Source of the DNA: Hyphomicrobiales bacterium
GTDB lineage: Bacteria; Pseudomonadota; Alphaproteobacteria; Rhizobiales; Rhizobiaceae
Length of the DNA stretch: 64,000 nucleotides
Assembly: GCA_900471485.1 (NCBI GenBank)
Contig: UCEU01000009.1
Location: 119,559-183,558, forward strand
Direction of reading: 5' to 3'
Program-made: the position numbers and the translations under genes
Notes under the pieces: generated by a model
What the model was told of the DNA's origin: nothing
Seen by the model: the letters and a program-made list of their open reading frames with translations, nothing else
Databases searched by the model: none
In this document: one piece after another, positions 26,196 to 34,044 of the stretch
Layout: each line of letters opens with the position of its first letter
How positions within the stretch are numbered: position 1 is the first letter of the stretch

Positions 26196-26308
26196 GCCAC
26201 GTCCCCCGGTGCATTCACCGGCGGCAAGGATGCGGCAAGGGCTGGTGGCGGTCCAGACGAAATCCGGACACGCTGCTCACAATTATGTCATGGCACCCGA
26301 TGCCCGGT

Positions 26309-27133
26309 TCAGCGCCAGAATTCCGGAATGGTTTCCGAGAGACGCGGTCCAAGGCGCAGCGGTGCGATCTTTTCGGCAAGACCCGTCGCGTCCGAGATCT
26401 CCACGCCGACACCGCAGATGGTGGCGGGGCCGGTGGCAGCCTCCATGCGGCCCTTCGGCATCTTGGAGATGAAGCGGTTGAGCGGCTCTTCCTTGTCCAT
26501 GCCGAGCGAACTGTCATAGTCGCCGCACATGCCGGCATCGGAGAGATAGGCGGTGCCGCCGTTCAGGATCTGATGGTCGGCGGTCGGCACATGCGTGTGG
26601 GTGCCTACGACGAAGGAGGCGCGGCCATCGACGAAGTGGCCGAAGCACTGCTTCTCGCTGGTGGCTTCCGCATGGAAGTCGAAGATGATCGCGTCGGCCT
26701 GTTCCTTGAGCGGGCAGGCGGCGAGGATGGCCTCGGCCGACTTGAAGGGGTCGTCGAGTTCCGGGTGCATGAAGACGCGGCCCATGACGTTGGCAACCAG
26801 CACGCGGGCGCCGTTGCGGGCGTAGAAGATGCCCGAGCCGCGGCCGGGGGTTCCCTGCGGATAATTGGCGGGGCGCAAAAATTGGTCGTGTCGTCCGGCG
26901 AAAGCGACGGCTTCCTTCTGGTCCCAGACGTGATTGCCCGTCGTCACCACGTCGGCGCCGGCATTGATGGTCTCGAGAAAGATGTCCTCGGTGATGCCGA
27001 AGCCGCCGGCTGCGTTTTCGCCGTTGACGACGACGAAGTCGAGCTTCAGGTCCGATATCAGGCCGGGGAGGCGATCCCACACCGCCGTGCGTCCCGTCTT
27101 GCCGACCATGTCACCCAAAAAAAGCAGTCGCAT
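26309..27133 (-). CDS. YmdB-type metallophosphoesterase (TIGR00282 family)
   Basis: A 274-residue enzyme of the YmdB family. Metal and phosphate motifs are intact: FLGDMVGKTGR (residues 4–14), VNGENAAGGFG (about 39–49), TTGNHVWDQKE (about 67–77), FHAEATSEK (about 150) and GTHTHVPTAD (about 178). Bacillus YmdB hydrolyses 2',3'-cyclic nucleotides and controls the switch between motility and biofilm; the rhizobial role is untested. It starts 2 bases after the cyclo-ligase gene stop, so the two are co-transcribed. Confidence 0.93.
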   Translation of the reverse strand: MRLLFLGDMVGKTGRTAVWDRLPGLISDLKLDFVVVNGENAAGGFGITEDIFLETINAGADVVTTGNHVWDQKEAVAFAGRHDQFLRPANYPQGTPGRGSGIFYARNGARVLVANVMGRVFMHPELDDPFKSAEAILAACPLKEQADAIIFDFHAEATSEKQCFGHFVDGRASFVVGTHTHVPTADHQILNGGTAYLSDAGMCGDYDSSLGMDKEEPLNRFISKMPKGRMEAATGPATICGVGVEISDATGLAEKIAPLRLGPRLSETIPEFWR

Positions 27134-27135
27134 TG

Positions 27136-27723
27136 CTATCCAATCCAAGAGGCAAAAAAGCGCAGGCCGCTTTCTGTCAGGATGGCATCCAGGCTTACAT
27201 CGTGCGGCTCGTCGGGCACATGTGCCACTTCCTGGCAGTCGAATGCAATGCCGATGAGTTTCGGATGCATGCCTTTTTGCCTCAAACGGTCGATCGCGCG
27301 GTCATAATGGCCGGCGCCGTAGCCGATCCGGTGGCCGCGTCTGTCGAAGGCGGAAAGCGGCACCAGCAGGATCTCGGGGTCGAGAACCGGCGCGTCCGGC
27401 CCGGGACCGGAGGTGCCGAAGCCGGTCGAGACCAGCGGCGCGCCACGCACGAGTTCGCGAAAGACGATGGTCTGGCGGTCGAGGATGGCGGGCACGCAGA
27501 GCCGTCCGCCGCGCGCCTGGAACCGTGCCATCAGCGGGCGCAGATCGGCCTCGGAGCGGATCGGCAGGAAACCGGAAATGATGGTGCCGGGATCAAACGC
27601 AATCGCTTCGCCGGCATGCTCGGCCATGGCGAGGCTCATCTCGATCCGCATTTCCTCGGGGATGGCATCGCGAAGCGCCAGCCGCTCCGCGCGCAGTTGC
27701 GCTTTCAATTCTCTTGATGTCAT
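27136..27723 (-). CDS. ygfA: 5-formyltetrahydrofolate cyclo-ligase
   Basis: A 195-residue enzyme that converts 5-formyl-THF to 5,10-methenyl-THF with ATP, returning folate to one-carbon metabolism. Diagnostic parts are KAQLRAERLALRDAIP at the start, ISGFLPIRSEADLRPL in the middle, and LLVPLSAFDRRGHRIGYGAGHYDR (nucleotide/phosphate loop). The ATG at 27723 is preferred to an ATG 18 codons upstream since the family begins here. In most proteobacteria this gene follows 6S RNA; here it is far from it. Confidence 0.94.
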   Translation of the reverse strand: MTSRELKAQLRAERLALRDAIPEEMRIEMSLAMAEHAGEAIAFDPGTIISGFLPIRSEADLRPLMARFQARGGRLCVPAILDRQTIVFRELVRGAPLVSTGFGTSGPGPDAPVLDPEILLVPLSAFDRRGHRIGYGAGHYDRAIDRLRQKGMHPKLIGIAFDCQEVAHVPDEPHDVSLDAILTESGLRFFASWIG

Positions 27724-27809
27724 GCCGCTCACCACCTTGCTTTGGCCGAACCATAAAGGGCCGGCGGTTCTTTGCAACGTGGGAATGCGGCATCCGACAG
27801 CCAGGAAGA

Positions 27810-28538
27810 TCAGATGGTGATGCTCGTCGGGATCGGCGCGGCTGCCGTTTGCGCGGAAAGCGGAGCGGCGGCGCCGTTCGAATTGCGGCCCGCCCGCAGG
27901 TCGCGCATCGCCTTGTCCATGAGTTGGCGGACTTCCTGCAGGAGTTCCTGGAACTCACGCAGCATCTCGCGATCGTCGGCGGAGATACCCTGCGATGCCT
28001 GCTTGCCGTCGTCCATCACGCTTTGGTAGGCGTTGCGCGCTACGGTCGCATCATCCGTATCCTCGCTGGCGTCAGCGCGTGCATCTGCTGTCGATGTATT
28101 TGCGTCTGTGGTCGCGGTTTCATTCGTGGCGGCAGCTGTCGTATCGGTGCCGCCGGTCGCGGCGGTGGTCGCTGTTGCATCCGTTGAGGTCGCGGGCGCG
28201 ACGCTGCTGGCGCTCAAGGCGACGGCGGAGGCGAATTCGGCGGCGGCGGCGCCGATCTTGTGGGCGAGTTCCGCTGCAAGGCGTGCCACGACTTCGGGCG
28301 GGTAGCTGCCGCTTTTCAGCATCTGCAGTTCCTGCTTGGCTTCCTCCAGCTTGCGCGCGGCGCGCTCCTTGGCGGCCTCGGCCGACGTCGTCATCTGCTC
28401 GCGCAACGTCTCCAGAGCCTTGGTCGAGTTCTGCAGCAGGCGTATCCGCGCGCTGCCCGCGCTATCCGTCGATGCGTTCAGGTTATCGGCGGTGTAGCCG
28501 CGCAGAATGTTGAATGCCGAGCTTGCGATCGCCTGCAT
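27810..28538 (-). CDS. Uncharacterised Ala/Thr-rich helical protein
   Basis: A 242-residue protein I do not recognise. Residues 1–95 are helical with heptad-like spacing (ALETLREQMTTSAEAAKERAARKLEEAKQEL, split by charge). A low-complexity Ala/Thr/Asp stretch covers about 110–160. A second amphipathic helix follows (DREMLREFQELLQEVRQLMDKAMRDL). There is no signal peptide and no cysteine. The composition (N-terminal Ser/Asn/Ala-rich, coiled coil, disordered linker) resembles proteins exported without a signal peptide, but this is only resemblance. It lies between ygfA and sqdC on the same strand, with 86 and 39 base gaps. Confidence 0.75.
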   Translation of the reverse strand: MQAIASSAFNILRGYTADNLNASTDSAGSARIRLLQNSTKALETLREQMTTSAEAAKERAARKLEEAKQELQMLKSGSYPPEVVARLAAELAHKIGAAAAEFASAVALSASSVAPATSTDATATTAATGGTDTTAAATNETATTDANTSTADARADASEDTDDATVARNAYQSVMDDGKQASQGISADDREMLREFQELLQEVRQLMDKAMRDLRAGRNSNGAAAPLSAQTAAAPIPTSITI

Positions 28539-28577
28539 GAGATCCTCCAGGATTGCGCATGGAGGGATTTTGCAACT

Positions 28578-29486
28578 TCAGGCTTGCCCCGACCTGTTGG
28601 GCAAGCCCGCGACGGCAAGCGTGTGGATGGTTTCCTGGAAGAGCGGCATGCCGCCGGGTTTCCAGCCAAGCGCCTGGATCTTTGTCGTGTCCATCTGAGT
28701 CAGCTGCGATTTGTCCGATGCGAGCGGCAGCCGGTTGGCGCAATCGCGCTCCCAGCGTACCGGTTCCAGAATGTCCCAGGTGTCGAGGGTGACATCCGAG
28801 ACGTTGAAGACCTCGCCCGATATGCGCGCGGTTTCCGCCTCCAGCATCAGGCGCACCGCTTGGCCGACATCGCGACCATGGACCTCGGTTCCGGCGCGCG
28901 ACGGCAGCGGTCGGCCGATCATGTAGTCGTCGATCAGCCTGTCCCACTTGTTGGGGCTGAGGTGGCCGTAGACGCCTGTGAGGCGCAGGCTCGCGGTGGC
29001 AAAACCGGGCGCCGCCAGATGCGCGACGCTGCGCTCGGCATCGAGCTTCACCTGACCGTACAACGTCTCGGGCTTTTCCGGCATGGTTTCGCGAAGCACG
29101 GTGCCGGGCGGATGTTCGCCATAAGCGGCGCGGCTGGAGATGAAGATCGCGCGGCGGGTGCCGGCGCGCTTGGCAGCCTCGAATAGCCGGACGGTGCCGT
29201 CGAGATTGAGGCGGCTGAAGGTTTCGGGATCGTCGCCTTCGCCGCCACGATACTTGCCTGTCACGTGATGAAAGGCGGCGTGGACGAAGAAATAGGCGTC
29301 GTCGAAGGCTTCGATATGGTCTCGCTCGGGATCGAGCGACAGCGGCGCGAAATCGACGGGGCGGGAAAAGGCGCGCGGCAGCGGCGCATGCCTGCCGCCG
29401 ATGATCACGGAATAGCCGGCATCAAGCAGTTCCTCGACGATGTAGCGGCCGACGAGGCCCGTTCCGCCCGATACCAATACCTTCAT
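28578..29486 (-). CDS. sqdC: SqdC-like NAD(P)-dependent epimerase/reductase
   Basis: A 302-residue short-chain extended dehydrogenase. The Rossmann motif GGTGLVGRYIVEELL is at residues 7–21 and the catalytic YGQVK (Tyr-x-x-x-Lys) near residue 143. It overlaps sqdD by 4 bases and is the third gene of the sqdB–sqdD–sqdC order known from Sinorhizobium meliloti and Rhodobacter sulfolipid operons. Its exact reaction in sulfolipid synthesis is not established. The assignment rests on operon order plus fold. Confidence 0.85.
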   Translation of the reverse strand: MKVLVSGGTGLVGRYIVEELLDAGYSVIIGGRHAPLPRAFSRPVDFAPLSLDPERDHIEAFDDAYFFVHAAFHHVTGKYRGGEGDDPETFSRLNLDGTVRLFEAAKRAGTRRAIFISSRAAYGEHPPGTVLRETMPEKPETLYGQVKLDAERSVAHLAAPGFATASLRLTGVYGHLSPNKWDRLIDDYMIGRPLPSRAGTEVHGRDVGQAVRLMLEAETARISGEVFNVSDVTLDTWDILEPVRWERDCANRLPLASDKSQLTQMDTTKIQALGWKPGGMPLFQETIHTLAVAGLPNRSGQA

Positions 29487-30301
29487 GCTGCCTCTTCCGG
29501 ATTGGCCATCGCCGCGATATCCGGCACGTCATGGCCGGCATAAAATGCGTGCCACAGGTCGATCAGCGGCCGCAATTTGGCGGCTTTCGGATGATTCGGC
29601 TCCCACGGCTTTTCGTACTGGTAGTGCAGGACGGAAATGCTCTTCCAGTCCCAAAGATCGGGCATGGTGAACCATACATACTGCAGCATGTTGAAATAGA
29701 TGGGCAGGCCGTGCCAATCCGGGAAGAAGGTCTCGAGAAAGGTTTGGTCCGTGCGTTTCCAGAACATGTCTAGCTGGTCGAGACGCTCCAACATGCGCCG
29801 GAACGTATCAGCCGACGGCCTTGCGACGAAGACGCCGGAGTTCATGCGGTGGAAATCGGCAAGTGTCTCGTAGACATTCGGCGCGGCTGAGAATTCGGGA
29901 TAAGCGAATAGCCGGTCGATGTTGCGCAGCACGACCGTATCGGCATCGAGGAAGACGCAGCTTTCGTATTCTGTCAGTTCCCAGAGCCGCAGCTTGCAGA
30001 AATTGTCGAGCGGCGAGTGGAACTCCGGCTTGCGTCCCTTTGTAAAGGGGGCTGCCGCGTGCAGCGTCTTGCGGGCGTGGCGCTCGTTGAAGGCGTCCGA
30101 CAACGGCAGGTGATCGACGGCGACGAGGCGGCAGTCGAGATCGCGCAGGGCCTGCAGGGCGAGCAGTTCGACGCCGCCGGTGTGGAGGATGACGATGTCG
30201 GCTGTTGTCTTCGTCAGTCGCAGCGAACGGACAAGCGCCGTGGCGCCCATCGCGTAATCGGCGTTGGTGACGAGCGTGACGTAAGCGTGAGGGGAGGGCA
30301 T
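29483..30301 (-). CDS. sqdD: SqdD-type glycosyltransferase (GT8, glycogenin-like)
   Basis: A 272-residue GT8 family enzyme. The metal-binding DxD is in CVFLDADTVVLRN (about residue 118), with the N-terminal YVTLVTNADYAMGATALVRSL typical of glycogenin-like transferases. In sulfolipid operons SqdD is proposed to transfer sulfoquinovose from UDP-sulfoquinovose to diacylglycerol. It is 16 bases downstream of sqdB and overlaps sqdC by 4 bases, a tight operon. Confidence 0.88.
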   Translation of the reverse strand: MPSPHAYVTLVTNADYAMGATALVRSLRLTKTTADIVILHTGGVELLALQALRDLDCRLVAVDHLPLSDAFNERHARKTLHAAAPFTKGRKPEFHSPLDNFCKLRLWELTEYESCVFLDADTVVLRNIDRLFAYPEFSAAPNVYETLADFHRMNSGVFVARPSADTFRRMLERLDQLDMFWKRTDQTFLETFFPDWHGLPIYFNMLQYVWFTMPDLWDWKSISVLHYQYEKPWEPNHPKAAKLRPLIDLWHAFYAGHDVPDIAAMANPEEAA

Positions 30302-30317
30302 GGGCGCGACAGGTCCC

Positions 30318-31538
30318 TCACGAAACCGATTTCAGCCGCTTGCCCTCGGGATCGTGGTTGATCATCGGGGCGATGTCGCGGGTCCAGGCGGAGACGGCGG
30401 GGACGCGGTTGCGGTCGACGCGGTAGGCGAATTTCCTCGCGACATCGACGATTTCGCCCATCAGCCCCGTCTCCAGCGTGATCGGGTCGAGGCCGAGATT
30501 GCGGAACTTGTCGTTCTTCACGATCAGCTCGTTTTCCGGCGCTTCCTTGCGAGGATTGGGAAGCCAGGCGATTTCGGCGCCTGTCATCTTCGAGATCATC
30601 TCGGCCAGATCGCGAACGCGGTGGGTTTCGGTCATCTGGTTGAAGATCTCGACGCGGGCGCCGCGGGCGGGCGGGTTCTTGAGCGCCAGCTCGATGCAGC
30701 GGACCGAATCCTGGATGTGGATGAAGGCGCGAGTCTGGCCGCCGGTGCCGTGCACTGTCAGCGGATAGCCGATCGCGGCCTGGATGAGGAAGCGGTTCAG
30801 AACGGTGCCGTAGTCGCCGTCATAGTCGAAGCGGTTCACCAGTTGCTCGTGCCGTTGCGTCTGTTCGGTATGAGTGCCCCAGACGATGCCCTGATGCAGA
30901 TCGGTGATTCTGACGCCATCATTCTTGGCGTAGAAATGGAAGAGCGTCTGATCCAGGCACTTGGTCATGTGGTAGATCGAGCCTGGATTGGCCGGGTAGA
31001 GGATTTCCTGGCTGACCGTGCGCCCGTCCGAGGTCTCGACGCCGACGGGGAGATAGCCTTCGGGGATCGCGGCGCCGACGGTCGAATAGCCATAGACGCC
31101 CATCGTGCCGAGATGGATGAGGTGCGCGTCGAGCTGCAGTTCGACCAGCGCGTTCAGGAGGTTATGCGTGGCGTTGATGTTGTTGTTGACGGTGTAGTTC
31201 TTGTGGCGGTCGCTCTTCATCGAATAGGGCGCGGCGCGCTGCTCGGCGAAGTGGATGATGGCATCAGGCCGGTTTTCGGCGAGCCACTTCTTCAGGAGTT
31301 CGTAGTCCCTGGCGAGATCGATGAGGTTGAAGTGGATACGACGGCCGGTCTCGGCGTGCCAGATGCGGGTGCGCTCCTGGATCGAATCCATCGGCGTCAG
31401 CGACTGTACGCCGAGCTCGGTATCGATCCAGCGCCGGGAGAGATTGTCGAGGATGTGGATCTCGTGTCCGGCGTCGGAGAGATGCAGTGATGTTGGCCAG
31501 CCGATAAATCCATCCCCGCCCATCACTGCAATCTTCAT
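30318..31538 (-). CDS. sqdB: UDP-sulfoquinovose synthase
   Basis: A 406-residue NAD-dependent enzyme that forms UDP-sulfoquinovose from UDP-glucose and sulfite, the head-group donor for sulfoquinovosyl diacylglycerol. Motifs: GGDGFIGWPTSLHL (NAD-binding, residues 8–21), HFAEQRAAPYSMKS (about 96–109, SqdB-specific), LGTMGVYGYS (about 143–152), and the catalytic YHMTK (about 186). Sulfolipid replaces phospholipid under phosphate limitation in rhizobia. The upstream region has one TTGTCAC element on the minus strand but no convincing full pho box. It is divergent from ybgC. Confidence 0.95.
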   Translation of the reverse strand: MKIAVMGGDGFIGWPTSLHLSDAGHEIHILDNLSRRWIDTELGVQSLTPMDSIQERTRIWHAETGRRIHFNLIDLARDYELLKKWLAENRPDAIIHFAEQRAAPYSMKSDRHKNYTVNNNINATHNLLNALVELQLDAHLIHLGTMGVYGYSTVGAAIPEGYLPVGVETSDGRTVSQEILYPANPGSIYHMTKCLDQTLFHFYAKNDGVRITDLHQGIVWGTHTEQTQRHEQLVNRFDYDGDYGTVLNRFLIQAAIGYPLTVHGTGGQTRAFIHIQDSVRCIELALKNPPARGARVEIFNQMTETHRVRDLAEMISKMTGAEIAWLPNPRKEAPENELIVKNDKFRNLGLDPITLETGLMGEIVDVARKFAYRVDRNRVPAVSAWTRDIAPMINHDPEGKRLKSVS

Positions 31539-31639
31539 GGCGCCATCTCCTGCTTGCGTGCGTATCTCGAGGATTACTTAGGAACCGTGACAATTGTTCA
31601 ATGCTTGCAAGGCGGAATGTCTTCGGCCAAAGAGGGCGC

Positions 31640-32104
31640 ATGACCTTGGAGACTGTGATGGCGGATAGCGTTTTTTCGATTTCGGGCGAACTCACGGAGG
31701 CCGGCCACCGGCTGCTGCAGCGCGTCTATTACGAGGACACCGATTTTTCCGGCCTCGTCTATCACGCCCGCTACCTGCACTTCCTCGAACGTGGACGCAC
31801 CGACTACCTGCGCTGCCTTGGCGTCGAACAGCGGGAACTGATCAGTGCCGACGAGGAGGGGCTGGTGTTCGTCGTTCACCGGATGGAGATCGATTTCAAG
31901 TCGCCGGCGCGCATGGACGATATCCTGACCGTGACCACCCGCACCGAAAAGGCTGGCGGCGCCAAGATGGTACTGACGCAGGAAATCCGTCGCGACGACA
32001 CGCTTTTGATCGCCGCCAAGGTGATTATCGCCGTCATCAACGCCAGCGGCCGTCCACGGCGCCTGCCGGAGGGGCTGGCGAAGCAGATGCTGATCGAGGT
32101 GTGA
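31640..32104 (+). CDS. ybgC: Tol-Pal-associated acyl-CoA thioesterase YbgC
   Basis: A 154-residue hot-dog-fold thioesterase. The catalytic segment YYEDTDFSGLVYHARYLHFLERGRTDYLR (residues about 31–59, split here) carries the Asp and the VYHARY helix of the 4HBT family. YbgC is the first gene of the tol-pal cluster in most proteobacteria and acts on short acyl-CoAs or ACP-bound chains at the membrane. The ATG at 31640 has an AGAGGG site; a second ATG six codons later is possible. Here an mqsRA pair separates it from tolQ. Confidence 0.92.
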   Translation: MTLETVMADSVFSISGELTEAGHRLLQRVYYEDTDFSGLVYHARYLHFLERGRTDYLRCLGVEQRELISADEEGLVFVVHRMEIDFKSPARMDDILTVTTRTEKAGGAKMVLTQEIRRDDTLLIAAKVIIAVINASGRPRRLPEGLAKQMLIEV

Positions 32105-32130
32105 GGGTCGACGGTTCCAACCGCACTCAC

Positions 32131-32159
32131 TTGAAATATTACCCTCAAAGGGTAATATA
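32131..32159 (+). promoter_or_regulatory. Promoter with embedded palindromic operator for mqsRA
   Basis: Perfect 10-bp arms ATATTACCCT (32136–32145) and AGGGTAATAT (32149–32158), spacer CAA. The palindrome fills the space between a TTGAAA -35 (32131–32136) and a TAATAT/AATATA -10 (32153–32159), so MqsA binding would exclude polymerase. The predicted start falls at about the mqsR ATG (32164), so the message may be leaderless. Confidence 0.7.
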
Positions 32160-32163
32160 AGGC

Positions 32164-32472
32164 ATGGAGAAACGGACGGCCCATTATGATCTTGCTGCGG
32201 TGATCGTGACGGTGAGAGCCCGCCGGGCGGCGGCTTTCACCAAAACTGCTATCGATGGCGGCAGAATGATGGGACTGACCATGGAGGAGATGGTCGATGT
32301 GGTCTGCGGGCTCAAGAGGCGCGACCTCTATAAGTCCATGACCACCTATGCCGACAGTTCCGTCTGGCAGGACGTTTATCACGCCGATACGCCGGTTGGC
32401 ATGGCCTATGTCAAGGTGACACTGAGAGCAGACGGCGCGCCGGTTATACAGTTCAAGGAGTTGCAGTCATGA
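32164..32472 (+). CDS. mqsR: MqsR-type mRNA interferase toxin
   Basis: A 102-residue RelE-fold toxin of the MqsR family. Diagnostic parts are EKRTAHYDLAAVI at the start and the C-terminal GMAYVKVTLRADGAPVIQFKEL; MqsR of E. coli (98 residues) cuts mRNA at GCU. Toxin-before-antitoxin order, opposite to most TA systems, matches mqsRA. It overlaps mqsA by 4 bases. The inserted position between ybgC and tolQ is unusual. Confidence 0.9.
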   Translation: MEKRTAHYDLAAVIVTVRARRAAAFTKTAIDGGRMMGLTMEEMVDVVCGLKRRDLYKSMTTYADSSVWQDVYHADTPVGMAYVKVTLRADGAPVIQFKELQS

Positions 32473-32876
32473 CCAAGCTGTGTGTTTGTTGCGAGGCGGG
32501 AAGTGAGATGACCCCTTTTGCCAACGAGACGCATCAGGTCGTCTTTCGCGATCTGAAGGCTGACGTGGCGGGGCTGTCCGGCTTTCGGTGCGGCGACTGC
32601 GGTGAGATCGAATTTGATCAGGCCAGCGCCGAACGTTATGCCGCGGCCGGCGACGCGTTGGTGCTGGAGGCCCGGCGGGCTGTCGGCAGCGAGTTGCGCC
32701 GCATTCGCAAGAAGCTGCGGATCAATCAGATTGAGGCATCCGAGTTGACCGGCGGCGGGCACAACGCCTTTTCGCGCTATGAGACCGGAAAGGTGTTGCC
32801 GACGCCTGCCGTCGTCAATCTTTTCCGGCTGCTCGACCGGGACCCGGAAGCCATCAAGGAATTGAAACGTGCGTGA
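32469..32876 (+). CDS. mqsA: MqsA antitoxin (zinc-binding and HTH)
   Basis: A 135-residue protein. The N-terminal zinc domain has two Cys pairs (CVCC at residues 5–8 and CGDC near 39–42). The C-terminal XRE helix-turn-helix (LRRIRKKLRINQIEASELTG, then AFSRYETGKVLP) binds the operator upstream of mqsR. The length equals E. coli MqsA (131). It is the second gene of the pair, with no terminator seen before the tol promoter region. Confidence 0.92.
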   Translation: MTKLCVCCEAGSEMTPFANETHQVVFRDLKADVAGLSGFRCGDCGEIEFDQASAERYAAAGDALVLEARRAVGSELRRIRKKLRINQIEASELTGGGHNAFSRYETGKVLPTPAVVNLFRLLDRDPEAIKELKRA

Positions 32877-33301
32877 CGCGGCCTTCGGGCCAATCCCCGG
32901 ACAGAGCTAGTCTGTTACCGCATTGCCGCCATGCGCGGATAAGGCAAACGAGCCCTTGCAAAAACATGACTTTCGTGTGAAGGAATTTCCGCGCGCAAGA
33001 TGAGCGCTGTTTTGGTCATCGAAGTTAGCTCTGACCAAGTAATCCAAGGGATAATTCTTCCGGCTTGACGCGTCGTCATCGTCCGATGCTAACGAACTAT
33101 TAACGATAATAGTGTCTTACTCGGATTGTCAGAGTTTGTGCGGTGCACGCCTTCCTTTGACCAAATTTGACGGCAAGGAAGGCGGATAGAGCTTGGAAGC
33201 TTGACCAGGGCTTTGGGCGGCGGCCGCCAGACACTTCTTGCGAGATCACTTTGTGCCGCCCGGTCAAGTGCCGGGCGTTTGGATTCGGGGATTTTGGATC
33301 A
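32877..33301. other. Intergenic region upstream of tolQ
   Basis: 425 bases without a credible gene. It contains the likely tol promoter (TTGACG at 33065–33070, 17-base spacer, GCTAAC -10 at 33088–33093) and, over that -10, a near-match to a CtrA box (CTAA-N7-TTAAC, 33089–33104). The rest, including the CCGCCCGGTCAAGTG segment near 33250, shows nothing I can assign. Confidence 0.5.
33065..33104 (+). promoter_or_regulatory. Predicted tolQ promoter with near-consensus CtrA site
   Basis: TTGACG (33065–33070) and GCTAAC (33088–33093) at 17-base spacing, with CTAA-N7-TTAAC at 33089–33104 (one mismatch from TTAA-N7-TTAAC) covering the -10 and start region. In that position CtrA would repress. Pattern match only. 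Confidence 0.4.
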
Positions 33302-34021
33302 ATGGAACAAGTAGGATTGGCAGCGGCTCACACGGACGTCAGTCTCTGGTCGCTCTTCATGCAGGCGGGTCTCGTCGTCAAACTGGTCATGCTCGGGCTC
33401 ATCGCGGCCTCGGTCTGGACCTGGGCGATCGTCATCGACAAATATCTGGCCTATGGCCGCGCGCGACGTCAGTTCGACAAGTTCGAGCAGGTGTTCTGGT
33501 CGGGCCAGTCGCTGGAAGAGCTCTACCGCTCGCTGTCGGAACGCAACAACACCGGCCTTGCCTCGATCTTCGTCGCCGCCATGCGCGAGTGGAAGAAGTC
33601 CTTCGAGCGCGGTGCCCGTTCGCCGATCGGCCTGCAGATGCGTATCGACCGCGCCATGGACGTCACGCTTGCCCGTGAATCCGAATATCTCTCCGCCCGC
33701 CTCGGGTCGCTGGCGACGATCGGTTCGGCCGGTCCGTTCATCGGCCTGTTCGGTACCGTTGTCGGTATCATGACCTCGTTCCAGGCGATCGCCGGTTCGA
33801 AGTCCACCAATCTCGCGGTCGTCGCACCGGGTATCGCCGAAGCGCTACTCGCCACCGCGATCGGCCTCGTCGCCGCTATCCCGGCGGTTATCGCATACAA
33901 CAAGTTCTCCGCTGACGCCGGCAAGCTCTCGGGTCGCATGGAAGGTTTCGCGGACGAATTCTCCGCCATCCTTTCGCGCCAAATTGACGAGAAGCTGCAG
34001 CCGCGCCAGGCCGCGCAGTAA
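33302..34021 (+). CDS. tolQ: Tol-Pal system proton channel protein TolQ
   Basis: A 239-residue inner-membrane protein of the ExbB/MotA/TolQ family. Three hydrophobic helices are seen (about residues 20–42, 138–160 and 175–200), the second and third around SAGPFIGLFGTVVGIMTSF and APGIAEALLATAIGLVAAIPAVI. With TolR it forms the proton-driven motor that energises TolA to couple outer and inner membranes during division. ATG 33302 is chosen since the longer frame runs upstream without homology. TolR follows after 23 bases. Confidence 0.96.
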   Translation: MEQVGLAAAHTDVSLWSLFMQAGLVVKLVMLGLIAASVWTWAIVIDKYLAYGRARRQFDKFEQVFWSGQSLEELYRSLSERNNTGLASIFVAAMREWKKSFERGARSPIGLQMRIDRAMDVTLARESEYLSARLGSLATIGSAGPFIGLFGTVVGIMTSFQAIAGSKSTNLAVVAPGIAEALLATAIGLVAAIPAVIAYNKFSADAGKLSGRMEGFADEFSAILSRQIDEKLQPRQAAQ

Positions 34022-34044
34022 TCGACGGAAACGGAGTAGACGAT

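Noticed and set aside
26111..27307. Long plus-strand frame (398 codons) opposite the YmdB-like and MBL genes
   Set aside because: Antisense shadow of two clear minus-strand genes.
30300..31490. 396-codon frame opposite sqdB
   Set aside because: Antisense shadow of sqdB, with no family content.
31539..31639. Pho box in front of sqdB
   Set aside because: Only a single TTGTCAC element, not the two 7-base repeats needed.
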